A DNA stretch of 64,000 bases from Nitrospira sp. (GCA_005116895.1 SWDO01000017.1:15626-79625); one strand, 5' to 3'; counted from the first letter of the stretch, positions 1 through 10,510 are shown. Program-made: numbers and translations. Notes: generated by a model not told the origin, from the sequence alone.

Positions 1-55
1 CACGGCACGGCTGATCCGTGAGCCGGTCCTTCCCTGAACATCGGAAGGAGTCGTT

Positions 56-1930
56 ATGCGAATACATCTTGCTCGTTTTCTCGCCATCGCCGTCATCGGA
101 TTCGGCATCACCGTCGCTACAGAAGCACTCTCTCAGGTCAACAGCCCGACCGATCCTCCCCGTCCCCCGTCATTGAAAACCGTGCCGGTCCCGGAACCGA
201 CAAACTTGACCGATTTCGTGAAAGACCGCCAAGCCGCCATCCGCCTCGGTAAGTCCCTCTTTTGGGATATGCAGGTCGGCAGCGACGGAGTGCAGGCCTG
301 CGGAAGCTGCCATTTCAGTTCAGGGTTGGCCGATACGCGTTCGAAGAATCAGCTGTCACCCGGGTTGAAGCGCATTACCGCGACCGGAGCGTCGAACCCT
401 GATCGGACGTTTCACCGCAATCTCGGCCCTGTGGGACAAGTGACCGGATCTGATTTTCCATTCTTCCCCGCGAGCAACGATGTCCTCTCTTCGCAGGGCG
501 TCCGCAACTCCGTGTTCCTCGGCATTGGGAATGGCCCAGCCGATCTCACGCGCCCAGAACCGGACCCGGATGGATTTCGGGTAGGCTCGACGAATACGCG
601 GCGTGTCGAACCGCGCAATACGCCGACCGTCGTCAACGCGGTCTTCAATCACCGCCAATTCTGGGACGGTCGCGCTGATAATGTATTCAATGGCGTGAAC
701 GAAATGGGCGATCGGGATCCCAATGCCCGGGTGTTCCGTGCAGACAGTCCGACCACCCCCGTCCCTGTCCAGATCCGCCTGGAGGACTCCAGCCTCGCAT
801 CGCAAGCGGTGGGTCCGCCGGTGAACGAAAGCGAAATGTCCGCCCGTGGCCGGACGATGCGGGACGTCGGAAAGAAATTCGCCCGCTATCAGATTCCCGG
901 CCAGCCCGCCTCCAACCTTCGTCCTTTGGCGCTTCAGCTGGTACACCCGGAGGACAGTGTGCTCGGGTCATTAAGCCGCTGGCCACAAAAAGGCCTGAAC
1001 GTGAGCAACTATCCGGAACTCATCCAGGCGGCGTTTCACCGTCAGTGGTGGGATTCCTCAAAATTAATTCGAGTGGGAACCGACGGCACACCGACAGTGA
1101 TCGATCCACCTTCGGGAGCACTTGCGGCGAACGAATACTCGTTGACGCAGTACAACTTCTCGCTCTTCTTCGGCCTGGCCATACAGCTGTACGAAGCGAC
1201 CCTTGTGGCCGACAATTCCCCCTACGATCAATTCATGGACGGTAACCCGAACGCCATCAGCGAGCAGGCCCTCTTGGGTGTGGACCTCTTCCGCAGCCAG
1301 GCTCGCGGCCAATGCATCACCTGTCATGAGGGGGCGGAGCTCACCAACGCCTCGGTTCGCCAAGTCCGTGTCGATCCGACGCGCATCCGAGACGGGCAGG
1401 TGGCGGACCGCGGCTTCAACAACACCGGCGTACTCGGCACGATCGAGGACTTGGGTCTTGGGGCGAAGGATAACCTTGGGAATTGGCTCTCCACAGTCAA
1501 ACGGCTCAGCCCTCCGCCTCCCGAGCCGATCGTCTCGGACGGGGCCTTCAAGGTGCCAGGCCTGCGCAATGTCGAGCTGACAGCTCCCTACTTTCACACC
1601 GGGGGGCATGTCGATCTGCCGGCCGTCATCGACTTCTACGATCGGGCCGGCGATGCCCACGTCGGCATGGTGACGCTCGACGGCACGCACGTCGAGCTGA
1701 TGTCGATTCTAGGACTCACGTCTGAGGAAAAAGCCGCCATGCTGGCGTTTCTCGTCTCGCTCACGGATGAACGGGTGCGCTTCCAGCAGGCCCCGTTCGA
1801 TCACCCTCAACTGTTCATCCCGAACGGGCCAGGTGCGCCACGCATGATCATGCCTGGAGACCCATTGTTCGAAATTCCTGCAGTCGGTCGTTTCGGCGGG
1901 CAACCACAGAAGAAATTCTTGGAGCCGTAA
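56..1930 (+). CDS. Di-haem cytochrome c peroxidase / MauG-like protein
   Basis: Probably a periplasmic di-haem enzyme of the bacterial cytochrome c peroxidase / MauG superfamily, which reduces peroxide with electrons from c-type cytochromes or oxidises a protein partner. A signal peptide covers about residues 1-27. Two c-type haem motifs are visible, CGSCH near residue 82 and CITCH near residue 420, spaced as in this superfamily. At 624 aa it is much longer than classical CcpA (about 330 aa), with a large insert between the haem domains, so the substrate is uncertain. A GGAAGGAG ribosome site lies just before the ATG. It stands alone and is followed by a strong hairpin. Confidence 0.85.
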   Translation: MRIHLARFLAIAVIGFGITVATEALSQVNSPTDPPRPPSLKTVPVPEPTNLTDFVKDRQAAIRLGKSLFWDMQVGSDGVQACGSCHFSSGLADTRSKNQLSPGLKRITATGASNPDRTFHRNLGPVGQVTGSDFPFFPASNDVLSSQGVRNSVFLGIGNGPADLTRPEPDPDGFRVGSTNTRRVEPRNTPTVVNAVFNHRQFWDGRADNVFNGVNEMGDRDPNARVFRADSPTTPVPVQIRLEDSSLASQAVGPPVNESEMSARGRTMRDVGKKFARYQIPGQPASNLRPLALQLVHPEDSVLGSLSRWPQKGLNVSNYPELIQAAFHRQWWDSSKLIRVGTDGTPTVIDPPSGALAANEYSLTQYNFSLFFGLAIQLYEATLVADNSPYDQFMDGNPNAISEQALLGVDLFRSQARGQCITCHEGAELTNASVRQVRVDPTRIRDGQVADRGFNNTGVLGTIEDLGLGAKDNLGNWLSTVKRLSPPPPEPIVSDGAFKVPGLRNVELTAPYFHTGGHVDLPAVIDFYDRAGDAHVGMVTLDGTHVELMSILGLTSEEKAAMLAFLVSLTDERVRFQQAPFDHPQLFIPNGPGAPRMIMPGDPLFEIPAVGRFGGQPQKKFLEP

Positions 1931-1967
1931 CGGAGATGGTGCGGTCAATACACCGAGAGTAACCCAT

Positions 1968-2001
1968 CCGGGCCGTCGCCGATCCTAGGACGACGGCCCG
2001 G
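1968..2001 (+). terminator. Hairpin terminator after the peroxidase gene
   Basis: An 11-bp perfect inverted repeat (CCGGGCCGTCG / CGACGGCCCGG) with a 12-nt loop starts 38 nt after the stop codon. Only a weak T-rich tract follows further on. It probably ends the upstream transcript. The rest of the 334-bp gap to 2265 shows nothing else clear. Confidence 0.7.
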
Positions 2002-2264
2002 ACCCTCAACCCAAACGTTTTCCTCGCTCAAATCAAATCAACCTCATGTTTCTGTTGCATCTAGTGCAGCAGCCGGCACCGATCAGTAGAGGATCTCAAC
2101 TAGATCTTGGTAAGAGTGATATCGAAGACAACCAATCGTTTGTTTGTCCCAATTCCCGGTCGCAAGACTGATTGAAAAGGCCAGACGGCACACATGCGCC
2201 TACAAAGAATGACAGGTTGAACACCAGATATCACGTGCCTCAATTACTACAACCAGGGAGTACC

Positions 2265-3041
2265 ATGATGAAGCCTTCGATTCTCACGTCCCTCATGATT
2301 TCCGCCGTGCTGTTAGTTTCACCCTCCATCACGTCGGCGGCCACCGTCACCAGCGGGACGTTCACGATGGATCTCGATCGGAATGCTCTCGCGCAGCTCG
2401 TGCTGAATCCGACCGGCACCCCGCCGACGATCTTCCTTGAGGAATTCTTCACGTCGCCGTCGCTGACAGGCGCGCAAATCAATGACACCGTCAACACGAA
2501 TCTTGTGCCCGGCAACAGCGAGATTCCCGCCATCGACTTGGCCTATGACGTCACCGGTTCGTCCGTCACGAATCCGGCCGGCCGAGCCATTCAAGCGACG
2601 AACCTCACCTACGATCCGACCGACCTGACCGGCACCGCTACCGGACAGATTGGATTGGGTGGTGTGCTTCGATTTTTGGGAAATTTCGGGGGGATCTTTG
2701 CGACCGGTGACTATGCGCTGAAGTATGATGCCACACGCGTCGGCAATGCGGCGGGCGGTTCAGGCTGGTATCTTCTCAATAACTATGGGTTCCCCGTTCC
2801 AGGATGGGATCTCACCGATGTGACGGCATCAAGCGATCCCTTTTCCCTGTCCTTGTCCGGAACGTTGAAATGGAGCCCCGAGGTCACCTCGGCGTTTTTC
2901 CACTCAAGCGACATCGGCAAGTCGATGGGCACCTTCACATTTGTGTCGCCGGTTCCACTCCCTGCCGCCGCCTGGCTGTTCGGCAGCGGTGTGATCGGGT
3001 TGGTCGGAGTCGCACGCCGTCGGATGGCACATCGTGGCTAG
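2265..3041 (+). CDS. PEP-CTERM sorting-domain protein, unknown function
   Basis: A secreted protein of about 258 aa with a signal peptide (LMISAVLLVSPSITSAA) and a C-terminal PEP-CTERM-type signal: VPLPAAAWLFGSG, a hydrophobic helix and a basic RRR tail. Such proteins are processed by exosortases and exported, often with exopolysaccharide. The ORF track starts at 2172, but an AGGGAG ribosome site directly precedes the paired ATGs at 2265/2268, and the signal peptide begins there. The central part resembles no enzyme I recognise. The stop overlaps the GTG start of the next gene by 8 bp, so the two are probably co-translated. Confidence 0.8.
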   Translation: MMKPSILTSLMISAVLLVSPSITSAATVTSGTFTMDLDRNALAQLVLNPTGTPPTIFLEEFFTSPSLTGAQINDTVNTNLVPGNSEIPAIDLAYDVTGSSVTNPAGRAIQATNLTYDPTDLTGTATGQIGLGGVLRFLGNFGGIFATGDYALKYDATRVGNAAGGSGWYLLNNYGFPVPGWDLTDVTASSDPFSLSLSGTLKWSPEVTSAFFHSSDIGKSMGTFTFVSPVPLPAAAWLFGSGVIGLVGVARRRMAHRG

Positions 3042-4107
3042 CGATAGAAGATTCCGTTGCCGAATCCTGGTGGCTGCGGCCTTGGCCGCAGCCATGTTCC
3101 CCGTTTCTCTGGTCCATGCGGCACTGCTCCCCCTCGACACAGTGGTCGTCGGCAATGCCGGGAATCTCCCGGACCCCTTGACCGGACGAGGCTCGGTTGC
3201 GTACACGTACCACATCACCAATACCGAAGTGACGAATGCGCAGTACGTCTCATTTCTGAACACTGTCGATCCGACCGGCAGCAACCCGCATGATGTGTAC
3301 AACCCAGACATGACGAATGCGACCGGCTTCGCGGTCGTCAAAGGCGGAATTGACTTCATCCCGATGGCGCCGGATGGAGCCAAATATGCCGCGAAACCCA
3401 ACTATGGCGATAAGCCGGTCAACTATGTAAGCTTTTACGACGCCGCGCGATTCGCCAACTGGGTGATGACGGGCGACACGGAAAACGGATTTTATACCTT
3501 CGCCGACACGAACACGCTCGCAAGCCAGGGCGTGCATGGTCCGGATCAGCACAACGACATGAACTGGGTCGCAATTCCCGATCAGGATGAATGGTACAAA
3601 GCCGCCTTCCATAAGAACGACGGCGCAACCGCGAACTACTATCTCTATCCGACCAGCAGCAATGACACGCCCGTCGTCGCCACGGCCACACCGACCGGCG
3701 TGATTGCTAATCCCGGACCCAACGTCGCTAATTACAACTTCGGTGCAAATTGGGACGGTACGGTCGATCTCGGTCATGTCACGTCCGTAGGAAGCGCCGG
3801 CCCAGCCAGCACCAGCCCATATGGCACATCCGACCAGGGCGGCAATGTCATCGAGTGGGTCGACGAGGTGACCGGTGCTTATCGCGTGATGCGTGGGGGA
3901 TCGCTCTGGCTCGGAGAAGAAACGCTGCGGTCCACATCCAGCAGCTTCTACAACCCTCATGTGGGAGGCAGTAGTCTTGGCTTTCGACTCTCCAGCCTCG
4001 GGCCGATCAGCGTCGTGCCGCTTCCGGGTGCTGCAGCGCTCTTTGCAACCGGCTTACTCGGGCTCCGTGCGTTACAGAGACGTCTCGCCTCAGAAGAAGT
4101 TTCTTGA
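3034..4107 (+). CDS. Secreted FGE/SUMF1-domain protein with PEP-CTERM-like tail
   Basis: A protein of 357 aa with a signal peptide (residues 1-28) and a formylglycine-generating-enzyme/sulfatase-modifying-factor fold: ITNTEVTNAQYVSFLN near the N-terminus, then PVNYVSFYDAARFANW, GGNVIEWVDE, MRGGSLW and GFRLSS. It ends in VPLPGAAALFATGLLGL plus basic residues, a PEP-CTERM-like anchor. Secreted members with this tail are usually annotated as structural or surface proteins; I see no proof of catalytic cysteines. The GTG start overlaps the upstream PEP-CTERM gene by 8 bp, which suggests coupling and a shared export route. Confidence 0.8.
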   Translation: MASDRRFRCRILVAAALAAAMFPVSLVHAALLPLDTVVVGNAGNLPDPLTGRGSVAYTYHITNTEVTNAQYVSFLNTVDPTGSNPHDVYNPDMTNATGFAVVKGGIDFIPMAPDGAKYAAKPNYGDKPVNYVSFYDAARFANWVMTGDTENGFYTFADTNTLASQGVHGPDQHNDMNWVAIPDQDEWYKAAFHKNDGATANYYLYPTSSNDTPVVATATPTGVIANPGPNVANYNFGANWDGTVDLGHVTSVGSAGPASTSPYGTSDQGGNVIEWVDEVTGAYRVMRGGSLWLGEETLRSTSSSFYNPHVGGSSLGFRLSSLGPISVVPLPGAAALFATGLLGLRALQRRLASEEVS

Positions 4108-4330
4108 GTCATTCGTATTTTTTCAGGCATCTCCTGCCACACATCTCAAAAACCGAATGCGGCTTTGCATGGCGCCACAGTGAACATTGTTCACCTCGGG
4201 CAATTTTCATCACATATGTTGCATCCGGCAGCAACCATGGCTCGCTTCCTTGTCCCTGCACCTGTTAACACTTCTCTTTCAAGGAATGGACCCCTCTGTA
4301 ACGGAAGGCTAGCGACGGAAGGCGTTACGC

Positions 4331-5338
4331 ATGAAGAAAGCGCTGATTACCGGGATTACGGGTCAAGATGGGTCGTACTTGTCGGAGCTGTTACTGGGGA
4401 AGGGCTACGACGTCTACGGCATCATCCGCCGGTCCAGCTCGTTCAATACGGGGCGACTCGATCCCATCTATGAAGATCCGCATGTCCCCCATCGGCGCCT
4501 CCACTTGGTCTACGGTGATCTCAACGACGCCAGTTCACTCAATCGGATCTTGCGCACCGTCCAGCCCGATGAAATCTACAATCTCGGGGCCCAGAGCCAT
4601 GTGCGGGTCAGCTTCGATATCCCAGAATACACGGGTGAGATTACGGGATTGGGCACCGTTCGGCTGCTGGAAGCGATCCGAGAGTCCGGACTCAAGCCGA
4701 AGTTCTATCAAGCGTCCTCCAGCGAGATGTACGGGAAGGTCTTGGAGGTGCCGCAGAAAGAAACGACCCCGTTCTATCCTAGAAGCCCCTATGGTGCCGC
4801 CAAGGTCTATTCCTATTGGATTACCGTGAACTATCGGGAGGCCTACGATCTGTTTGCCTGCAACGGCATTCTGTTCAATCATGAATCGCCGCGGCGGGGG
4901 GAAACCTTCGTGACGCGAAAAATCACGAAGGCGGCAGCCCGGATCAAGCTCGGTCTTCAACACGAACTGTTTCTGGGCAATCTCGATGCCAAGCGGGACT
5001 GGGGGTTTGCGGGGGACTATGTCGAAGCCATGTGGATGATGTTACAAGCGCCCACGCCAGATGACTATGTGATCGCCACGGGTGAAACTCACACCGTCAA
5101 GGAGATGCTTGAACTGGCGTTTGACCGGTTGCAACTAGATTGGACAAAACACGTCAAGATCGATGCCGCGTACTATCGCCCGACCGAGGTCGATCTGCTC
5201 ATCGGAGACGCGAGCAAGGCGACGCATCAGTTGGGGTGGCAGCCGAAAGTCCGGTTCGACGCACTGGTTGCCATGATGGTGGATGCGGATTTGGCGTCGG
5301 AACGAGAGCGGCTCGAAGGTGTAGGGAAGAAACGTTGA
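4331..5338 (+). CDS. gmd: GDP-mannose 4,6-dehydratase
   Basis: Converts GDP-D-mannose to GDP-4-keto-6-deoxy-D-mannose, the first step to GDP-L-fucose and related sugars. It is a short-chain dehydrogenase: the Rossmann motif [10 protein letters not shown] is at residues 8-17, the nucleotide region [10 protein letters not shown] follows, the catalytic serine lies in QASSSEMYG and YxxxK in YGAAKVY. A length of 335 aa fits the family, and the ATG has an upstream purine-rich site. The next enzyme of the pathway, fcl, lies 478 bp downstream, separated by an inserted four-helix-bundle gene. Confidence 0.96.
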   Translation: MKKALITGITGQDGSYLSELLLGKGYDVYGIIRRSSSFNTGRLDPIYEDPHVPHRRLHLVYGDLNDASSLNRILRTVQPDEIYNLGAQSHVRVSFDIPEYTGEITGLGTVRLLEAIRESGLKPKFYQASSSEMYGKVLEVPQKETTPFYPRSPYGAAKVYSYWITVNYREAYDLFACNGILFNHESPRRGETFVTRKITKAAARIKLGLQHELFLGNLDAKRDWGFAGDYVEAMWMMLQAPTPDDYVIATGETHTVKEMLELAFDRLQLDWTKHVKIDAAYYRPTEVDLLIGDASKATHQLGWQPKVRFDALVAMMVDADLASERERLEGVGKKR

Positions 5339-5344
5339 TGGATG

Positions 5345-5801
5345 GAGGTTAGAGGTTGGAGGGAAGAATAGACGCCACAGTTCCAGGATACATCTTTCCG
5401 TTTGAGAAGCTGGAGGTATGGCAGGAGTCTCTCGATCTGGCTGATTACGCATTGGAATTGCTGGAACGTATTCCCTTAAGCAAACACTTGCGCCTAACCT
5501 CCCAACTGGAAGGAGCAGTCGTTTCAGTTGCGCACAACATCGCCGAAGGAAAAGGCCGGCAACACAGAAAAGAATTCTTGCAGTATTTGAGTATCGCCCA
5601 GGGTTCGTTATATGAAACTGTTACCTTGAACGAAGTATTCCGCACACGACAGATATTTCCCGAAAGAGAATTGGCTAATATCCGTAACAAGGCTGAGTTG
5701 ATCGATCGCAAGCTAAACGGCTTGATGAATTCAGTGAGAGGAAAGAGTCGACCGAGGCTCTGACCTCAAACACGTTCCGTCAGCCTCAAACCTCTAACCT
5801 C
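5345..5801 (+). mobile_element. Inverted-repeat-bounded element carrying a four-helix-bundle gene
   Basis: Two 18-bp segments, 5345-5362 (GAGGTTAGAGGTTGGAGG) and the reverse complement of 5784-5801 (GAGGTTAGAGGTTTGAGG), match at 17 of 18 positions and bound one small gene. Removing 5345-5801 would leave gmd and fcl about 21 bp apart, a normal operon spacing, so the segment looks inserted. I see no target duplication. Four-helix-bundle proteins of this family are known from intervening sequences in 23S rRNA genes, which also have pairing termini. The transposition mechanism is unknown. Confidence 0.6.
5356..5763 (+). CDS. Four-helix-bundle protein (23S rRNA intervening-sequence family)
   Basis: A 135-aa protein of the TIGR02436 / IVS-protein family, recognised from FEKLEVWQESLDLADYALEL, LTSQLEGAVVSVAHNIAEG and LQYLSIAQGSLYE. 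Structures of the family are four-helix bundles that oligomerise; the biochemical role is unknown, though relatives (Avd) serve diversity-generating retroelements. The track start at 5356 is a TTG lying inside the left inverted repeat, and a later start would shorten the N-terminus only slightly. No reverse transcriptase or variable-repeat gene is nearby. Confidence 0.85.
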   Translation: MEGRIDATVPGYIFPFEKLEVWQESLDLADYALELLERIPLSKHLRLTSQLEGAVVSVAHNIAEGKGRQHRKEFLQYLSIAQGSLYETVTLNEVFRTRQIFPERELANIRNKAELIDRKLNGLMNSVRGKSRPRL

Positions 5802-5810
5802 AGGCGGTAA

Positions 5811-6776
<966 letters not shown>

Positions 6777-6954
6777 TGTAACGAGGGACCCCACTCGAAG
6801 GCAGAGTCACCTACTTCACCAAGAGCAATCATTCAATGACTCATCCCCGCCTGAATCCTCTCACGGAACGCCCTTCTGCTGCCCGCACCTATACTTCGAC
6901 CAACCCCCATTCTTTCCTTCTTGTCGGGCCTGCGCTACAGTACGGCATCGTCCA

Positions 6955-8775
6955 ATGATTCTCACGCATCGCCTACTCGCTCTTGTTTGCCTGCTGGCAC
7001 CGATCGGCCTACCCTCGTTTGCGCGAGCAGAACTCCTGCCCCGCCATGTGGTGATCCTCGCCAATGCCAAAAGCCCTGAGAGCCTCGGCGTGGCTCAGCA
7101 TTATGCCGCTGAGCGAAATATCCCTACAGACCACATTATTCCCCTTGACCTGCCGCTTCGAGACTCGCTCACTTATCGCGAGTACGAGGAGCTCGTTGTG
7201 ACTCCTCTGCGGCGCACGCTAGAAGATCGCGAGCTGTCTTCGTCCGTTCGCGTGGTGGTTACGACCTATGGCGTACCGCTGCGCGTAGAGGCGCCTCAGC
7301 TTTCGGCAGAGGAACGCCGCTGGCTCACGGACGCGCAGCAGCTGGTCAAGACAAGCCGGACGAGATTGGAACACTTGAAACAGCAGTTCGAGCTGCTTGT
7401 GCCAGAATCATCGAACCCACAGGACACATCGTCGTTCCCTGCGCAAGATATCCTCGAAGCAGCTCGGACGGCAGCTCTCGTATCACAAGTCGATCGGACA
7501 TGGCGATCCACACTTGACCAGGTTCGACAGCAGAATGGCCTGGAGGCCGAGCGATCGTCGAAGAAGCTGCTTCATCTGACCCAGCAGTATGGTGGATGGG
7601 GCATCATGCTTCAGAAGCACACAGGATCGGAACACCCCCCTGCGGCTCCGGATACGCCTCAAGCCGCGGCGTGGCGCAAACTGCTGGAACGCTCCAGCCC
7701 CTTATGGACAGGACTTGGCCGTCGACCGATCTCCTCCGAACGGTTATTGATCTACCGCTGGGCCGAACGACTGTTCGGTGTGCAAGGAGTACTCGAACTT
7801 GCGAGCGCGGAAGTCGATCTCCTTACCTATACCCATGCCGCGGCCAGCCTAGACAGCGAGTTGAGCCTGCTCTGGTGGGATCGAGATCTGTACTCGGTAG
7901 CTTGGCGCTGGGTGAACCCACTTGTTCAAGACCTGCCGGCGAATCAGGAGGAACTGCCCATCCTGATGGTGAGCCGGCTTGATGCGCCGACCGCTGAGCT
8001 GGCAAACGGTCTCGTCGACAAGGCAATCCATGCCGAGCGGCATGGATTGCGCGGAACCGCATATCTTGATGCGCGCGGGCTGAAACCGAAGAGCCCCAAC
8101 GATGCGTATGGTCATTACGATCAGAGTCTTCGCGATGCTGCAGACTTCATCACGCAGCAGAGCGATTACCGAGTCGTCCTGGAGAACACCGAGAAAACGT
8201 TTTCGAATTCCAGTGAAGCGCCGGACGTCGCGCTCTACATCGGATGGTACCGATTGCGGGCCTATGAAGATGCCTTTACCTTCAACCCTGGAGCAATCGG
8301 CTATCACATGGCATCGGCCGAAGCCCTCACTGTGCATGATCGTGGCGAACGAGGCTGGTGCAAGAATTCGCTGGAACATGGGATTACCGCCACGCTAGGC
8401 TCGGTGGGAGAACCATACCTGGATGCGTTTCCCGAGCCGGCACGGTTTGCGGCCTTGCTGCTGACGGGACGATACTCCCTCGTTGAGATCTATTACTTGA
8501 CCAGCCGCTATGTCAGCTGGCAGATGGTGCTCTTTGGCGATCCGCTCTACAACCCAATGAAGGGACGTTCGCCCATCCCTTCATCGACCTCACCGCCGAT
8601 CGCTCCTTCTGATCGGCGATTAAGCAATCCCCAGGCGCAACTGATGCGGGCCCATGACCTCGCACGCGCGCGGCAGAAACAATTGATCGCCCTGCTTCTA
8701 CAAGCCGAGCAAGCGTTCACAGCTCCCTCCTCGTCTTCTCCACCCATCTCTCCATCGATACAACCCGCTCAGTGA
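6955..8775 (+). CDS. TIGR03790-like secreted protein
   Basis: A 606-aa exported protein with a signal peptide at residues 1-25 (LLALVCLLAPIGLPSFARA). The segments LPRHVVILANAKSPESLGVA, YxxxR(N)IP and VVTTYGVPLRV near the N-terminus match my memory of the uncharacterised TIGR03790 family. Later motifs include MVSRLDAPT, YLDARGL and GYHMASAEA. The C-terminal 60 residues are rich in Ser and Pro and look disordered. No catalytic function can be assigned from sequence alone. It stands alone on the plus strand and converges on the response-regulator gene. Confidence 0.65.
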   Translation: MILTHRLLALVCLLAPIGLPSFARAELLPRHVVILANAKSPESLGVAQHYAAERNIPTDHIIPLDLPLRDSLTYREYEELVVTPLRRTLEDRELSSSVRVVVTTYGVPLRVEAPQLSAEERRWLTDAQQLVKTSRTRLEHLKQQFELLVPESSNPQDTSSFPAQDILEAARTAALVSQVDRTWRSTLDQVRQQNGLEAERSSKKLLHLTQQYGGWGIMLQKHTGSEHPPAAPDTPQAAAWRKLLERSSPLWTGLGRRPISSERLLIYRWAERLFGVQGVLELASAEVDLLTYTHAAASLDSELSLLWWDRDLYSVAWRWVNPLVQDLPANQEELPILMVSRLDAPTAELANGLVDKAIHAERHGLRGTAYLDARGLKPKSPNDAYGHYDQSLRDAADFITQQSDYRVVLENTEKTFSNSSEAPDVALYIGWYRLRAYEDAFTFNPGAIGYHMASAEALTVHDRGERGWCKNSLEHGITATLGSVGEPYLDAFPEPARFAALLLTGRYSLVEIYYLTSRYVSWQMVLFGDPLYNPMKGRSPIPSSTSPPIAPSDRRLSNPQAQLMRAHDLARARQKQLIALLLQAEQAFTAPSSSSPPISPSIQPAQ

Positions 8776-8828
8776 GCCTGACGCCCAAATCTCACAGCGG
8801 CAGCGCGCGCAACAGGATCGACGGACTG

Positions 8829-9599
8829 TCAGTATCCGGTCGAGGAGGTCGCGTACCGTCCCGCGTGATGAGGTCCTGAAAAGAGCTCACGTCCGGACTT
8901 CATGAAGCAACTCGCCGCCTCGGCTCTCCCGGAAACGCGCAAACGTTTGTAGATTCGCTGGAGGCGCCGTGCGATCACGCTCTGATCGACCTGTAGTTCC
9001 AGCGCGATGGCTTTGTTCGTTTCTCCCGCTGCAACACGCGAGAGAATCCTCAGATCCTCGTCCGGACAGTCTTCCACAGTCCGGTGAGGCAGGGTCCGTA
9101 CTTGCTCCCGAACCCAGCACAGGATTTTTTGAGTGAGATGCTGGTCAATCATCGCCCGTCCGATCGCTACGGCTTCTATGCCCTTCATCAGGGCGTCCCC
9201 CGATGCCGCCTTCAGAAGATATCCTCGCGCCCCAGCAATAATTGCGGAGTACAGGATGTTTGGATCGTCCGTATCGGTAAAAAACACCACGCCGACGTTC
9301 GGATGCGACTCCCGGATAGCTCGACAGAGGCTGATCCCGCTCGCGCACCCGACTCGCACATCCAAGACAACCACATCCGGCCGGCAGATCTCCATGGCGG
9401 CAAAGGCCTCGGCTTCGGTGCAGGCAGTCCCGGCCACGACAATCCACTCACATCGCAAGAGCACTGCTTTCAGGCCATGGAGGGCGATGACGGACTCATC
9501 GATCAGGAGCACGCGAACCGGTTCGCCTCTTACTGGTGTTCTCACCATTATCGGCTGCCTCTCGATCGAGCGTTGCATCCTTTCATGAGAAATAGACAC
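8829..9599 (-). CDS. NarL/FixJ-type response regulator
   Basis: A transcription factor with an N-terminal receiver domain (VRVLLIDESVIALHG; phospho-acceptor Asp in VVVLDVRVG; K in GYLLKAA) and a C-terminal LuxR-type HTH (LRILSRVAAGETNKAIALEL). The acidic pair near the receiver N-terminus is reduced (IDES rather than DDH), so phosphorylation may be altered. The extreme N-terminus is uncertain: an ATG at 9548 with GAGAGG upstream would remove 17 residues. No histidine kinase is adjacent. It lies downstream of three small periplasmic genes including cytochrome P460 and could be co-transcribed with them. Confidence 0.85.
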   Translation of the reverse strand: MSISHERMQRSIERQPIMVRTPVRGEPVRVLLIDESVIALHGLKAVLLRCEWIVVAGTACTEAEAFAAMEICRPDVVVLDVRVGCASGISLCRAIRESHPNVGVVFFTDTDDPNILYSAIIAGARGYLLKAASGDALMKGIEAVAIGRAMIDQHLTQKILCWVREQVRTLPHRTVEDCPDEDLRILSRVAAGETNKAIALELQVDQSVIARRLQRIYKRLRVSGRAEAASCFMKSGRELFSGPHHAGRYATSSTGY

Positions 9600-9659
9600 A
9601 CACCCCTCTTACGGCGTCGCGCTGTTCTCCGTTGAATCTTCAGGCGTCACCATCCGGCA

Positions 9660-10139
9660 CTACTTGATCAGAAGAAGCGTTCCACCAGCGTCTTTGGGGT
9701 TCAGATGGTCTCGATACACAAAGGTGGCTCCTGCGGCATAGAGCAGATCGCTGGTGGGGATGCCGATATATTTGGTCTCTCCTGGTTTGAGCACAAGTTG
9801 CACGTTTAAGACCGTTGGGGCCGCTTGATTCGCCGACGCCGTCATGAGAAACCCTCGCTCATTGGTGGACCGATTGGTCACACGCACCAAGACCGGGGTT
9901 CCCGGTCGAGACTTCAGGTCCAGCACCGACATGGGAGGATAGAGCACCTTGAGCCCCCCGATCTCTGTCGCATGAATATCGAGGTCAACCGACAATTCCT
10001 TGAAGCGTTGGCCGACCACCGACCCGCTTTCAAGGTCGCCGACTTCCACTCCCCCGGCTTGTAATGCCCAGGACGCTTCGCCCATCATGAGTACAGTCAC
10101 GGTTACCGCCATACCGAATACACACGACTTCATTCCCAT
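9660..10139 (-). CDS. Small secreted protein, unknown family
   Basis: An exported protein of about 159 aa with a signal peptide (MKSCVFGMAVTVTVLMMGEASWA). The mature part is predicted all-beta by eye, with alternating hydrophobics such as TPVLVRVTNRSTNERGFLMTAS and LKPGETKYIGIP, reminiscent of an immunoglobulin- or cupredoxin-like sandwich. The Cys-His-Met copper set is missing. The track begins at 10166, but GGAGG lies correctly placed before the ATG at 10139. It sits between a similar-sized secreted gene and the response regulator, downstream of cytochrome P460. Confidence 0.65.
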   Translation of the reverse strand: MGMKSCVFGMAVTVTVLMMGEASWALQAGGVEVGDLESGSVVGQRFKELSVDLDIHATEIGGLKVLYPPMSVLDLKSRPGTPVLVRVTNRSTNERGFLMTASANQAAPTVLNVQLVLKPGETKYIGIPTSDLLYAAGATFVYRDHLNPKDAGGTLLLIK

Positions 10140-10165
10140 TCGTTCGCCTCCAAGGTTATACGTCA

Positions 10166-10510
10166 CTAGAGCGACTCTTCCCGCGGCCGAACAGACAAGA
10201 GACAGGGAGGAAGCCCCTGCTCATTGAGGACCTGTCCCCCAACCACGGTCTCACCCACGATCAGAAACAGGACAGTGACTCGTCTGGTTTGATCCAGGAA
10301 TTTCCCGCTCGCCACGGCCGTGACTTCATGCTTTCCATCGGTGGTCGTCACGTCACGTTCAATCTTGACGTGGTAGTAGTCAAAACCATCGAACATCTTA
10401 TTGAACGCCTGCGCACGTAGCAGTGTGACCAACGACGCGTCTTCGGCGTGAGACTGACCCGCAGGGCACAAGAACACTGTCAAGATGAGCGCCATCAGTA
10501 GAGGCATCAT
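10166..10510 (-). CDS. Small secreted hypothetical protein
   Basis: A 114-aa protein with a clear signal peptide (LLMALILTVFLCPAGQSHA). The mature part is about 90 residues of mixed charge with no cysteine pair or haem motif. AAGGAG lies directly before the paired ATGs at 10510/10507. The gene lies 27 bp upstream of the next secreted gene and 105 bp downstream of cytochrome P460 on the same strand, so the three probably form one transcript. No function is recognised. Confidence 0.6.
   Translation of the reverse strand: MMPLLMALILTVFLCPAGQSHAEDASLVTLLRAQAFNKMFDGFDYYHVKIERDVTTTDGKHEVTAVASGKFLDQTRRVTVLFLIVGETVVGGQVLNEQGLPPCLLSVRPREESL

Noticed and set aside
356-946. Minus-strand ORF within the peroxidase gene
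   Set aside because: Shadow frame of a strong di-haem protein; no motif.
9084-9635. Plus-strand ORFs opposite the response regulator
   Set aside because: Shadow frames of a clear receiver-HTH protein.
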